A DNA stretch of 64,000 bases from Balanoglossus misakiensis. Taxonomy: Eukaryota > Hemichordata. Each line of letters opens with the position of its first letter. Positions within the stretch are counted from its first letter, which is position 1. Position numbers and translations under genes: made by a program. The stretch is from positions 6,262,001 to 6,326,000 of the forward strand of contig CM082579.2 in NCBI GenBank assembly GCA_040954595.2, written 5' to 3'. Positions 1-64,000 of this stretch are shown here, in pieces. Below the pieces are notes generated by a model. The model was not told the DNA's origin, searched no databases, and saw only the letters and a list, made by a program, of their open reading frames with translations.

Positions 1-211
1 TCACCGGTATTTAAGGTACATGTAGTATGACTATGTGCTTCGGGGGCAATTTTTTTTGAAAAATTAGAGTCCCTCAAACTTTCACTTCTTTTCTATATTA
101 AAGTGTATGAGGGATTTTTTACCAAAAAAACATCACTTTCAATTTTCTTCATACTGTTAACAAAAAGTGATTCTCAACCATGTTGAATGTTAAGTTAATG
201 TTTCAACTCAC
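1..211 (-). other. Start of the SLC16-type gene's next intron
   Basis: AT-rich sequence downstream of the donor at 211/210. I see no exon, repeat or regulatory site here. Confidence 0.6.
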
Positions 212-422
212 CTAATCCAACACTTAATGCACCATACGTTGATGGAACCCACGACGTCAACCCTGCCTCCGTTTGATAATATTCCCTGAATTCCACAAAC
301 AGCACGCCCAGGGAGCCGGCATTCCCCTTGCAGATAAATGTGACGATGAAGCAACCAGCCACTGTCAGCCACCCATAGCCACCCTCGGGATGGTCTTTTT
401 CTTCCTCTTTCGTCTTCGCCAT
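212..422 (-). CDS. SLC16-type monocarboxylate transporter, first coding exon (partial gene)
   Basis: The exon encodes 70 residues plus one base. It starts at the ATG at 422 with a charged leader (MAKTKEEEKDH), followed by PEGGYGWLTVAG, which fits the SLC16 signature [D/E]GG[W/Y]GW at the start of the first membrane segment. A hydrophobic helix follows, then GSLGVLFVEFREYYQTEAG and TSWVPS, matching the usual SGVFFxEF...TSWI region at the TM1-TM2 loop. The exon ends in a good donor (G|GTGAGT, phase 1). The remaining exons must lie beyond the left edge. Family members carry monocarboxylates or related small molecules across the plasma membrane with 12 helices. The exact member and substrate cannot be told from this exon. 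It is tandem to and downstream of the GABA-B gene on the same strand. Confidence 0.85.
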
Positions 423-62917
<62,495 letters not shown>

Positions 62918-62930
62918 GTTGCTGGCACCC

Positions 62931-64000
62931 CTGCAAGGCAGGCGAAATAGGAACATGTTCACTCGACACCGCTTTCATGTATAATGAAATTACACAGTAC
63001 ACGCACACACACTCACAGTCAGTGGCGAACGTATGATGGACGGCGACAGTCTCAACGCGGTGACGAGATCTGAGCGAAATCACGTGATCGGTGGCGTTAC
63101 CTAGCGCTCGTGTTTGCCTCCGCGTGATTCATGGCGCACGCAAATACCCTTAATCAAGAGCGCACATAATACTAATTTGGAGCGTGTAAACATGCGTGAT
63201 ATTTCAGGTAATCGCCTGAAAGTGACAAAGAGCTGCGTTTAATGTCGAAGATGTCTATCTTTTCACAGAAAAGGGTGATAAAATAAAATAACACGAAAAA
63301 GCTGAAAATTTACGCTTATCTTATGGAATCCTCGTGTTTTTGAAGATCAGGTGGGGGAGGGGTGCAGAGTTTTGTTGCAAAACTAAGAATTTGAGTGCTT
63401 TACGTCATCAACGATGCCACCGTCCCCCACCTCATACATCTCGCGACTGTTACCCGCCATAGTTACTTCAGTGGCAGTACATGTACGAAATGTCAACGTT
63501 TTGTCATTTTCCCCATCTTTTCATGGGCGTTACCGGGTCTACCGAACATACACCGAGCTAATGACGATCGCGGATCGAGGAAAGCGAGAGGCGATGTCAA
63601 TTGATTTTATCTCGAGAGCTCTGTTGTGAGTGATCATTACCCTACAATCACCATTAAAAAAGCCAGCCTACCGTCACGTGACCGACGGCGCATAAGTATA
63701 TGACAAAATCACCAGTCGCCCAAGTTAATACCGACACCGTCTGAAAAAATCTAATAAATTTCCCGTTTCACTCTCATTTATTCTGTACTTGATTTGTGTG
63801 TTTGTTTACATTCATTTCCCGCCGATACGACGACCAGCCTTGATTGTGCGCTGTGTGAGGATAAAAACCCGCGGAATCTCAATCTTACAAGAGTTCATAC
63901 TTATGACGTTCTGCTTATACTTATCGGTTATATAAGTCTTGAAATGCAATATCTGTATATGGCAATATGGAGTAGGAGAATATTGTACGTGTTATTTACT
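62931..64000. other. Sequence upstream of the first coding exon of the receptor
   Basis: The acceptor at 62931 implies an untranslated exon somewhere at higher coordinates, in this stretch or beyond the window. No first exon, TATA box or strong promoter motif can be fixed here. Confidence 0.4.

Overview
This is eukaryotic genomic DNA, about 60% AT, with many introns, microsatellites and one very large satellite array. It looks like an animal genome. Large introns, recurring acatgtacat strings and the receptor family point to a marine invertebrate, perhaps a non-vertebrate deuterostome such as amphioxus or an acorn worm. The lineage is a guess; the animal assignment is firm.

The window is dominated by one minus-strand gene, a GABA-B receptor of the GABBR2 type. 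I joined 16 coding exons by hand from 62917 down to 4262. All phases agree and the product is 841 residues: signal peptide, Venus-flytrap (VFT) domain, seven membrane segments and a short polar tail. Exon 1 is separated from the rest by a 29-kb intron (33606-62653). Exons 2-9 (VFT and linker) lie at 29211-33605. Exon 10 (TM1) is at 27665-27815. A 20-kb intron follows (7508-27664), and exons 11-16 (TM2 to stop) lie at 4262-7507. Downstream on the same strand, positions 212-422 hold the first coding exon of an SLC16-type monocarboxylate transporter that runs off the left edge.

The 20-kb intron 10 holds three nested structures. First, on the plus strand, a possible small gene (about 8782-12430) with a YY1/CRE-like promoter, consensus splice sites and a phase-consistent 65-residue reading frame, lying among several diverged copies of an exon-like unit. 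Second, a 134-bp minisatellite of six copies (10365-11152). Third, a 14.6-kb satellite (about 12565-27180) of roughly 167 monomers of 87-88 bp, with higher-order block duplications at shifts of 4378, 1401, 1051 and 791 bp.

The receptor departs from the family pattern in several ways. Most GABA-contact residues of the GB1 subunit are replaced. Both cysteines of the lobe-1 disulfide are asparagine. Intron 14 is GC-AG and ends in a tandem CAGCAG acceptor. The C-terminal tail lacks the coiled coil used for GB1-GB2 pairing. Several exons have tandem repeats directly against their splice sites. The 29-kb first intron contains no gene I can support, only microsatellites, a dispersed repeat pair and a few possible regulatory motifs. 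All family comparisons are from memory, without database searches.
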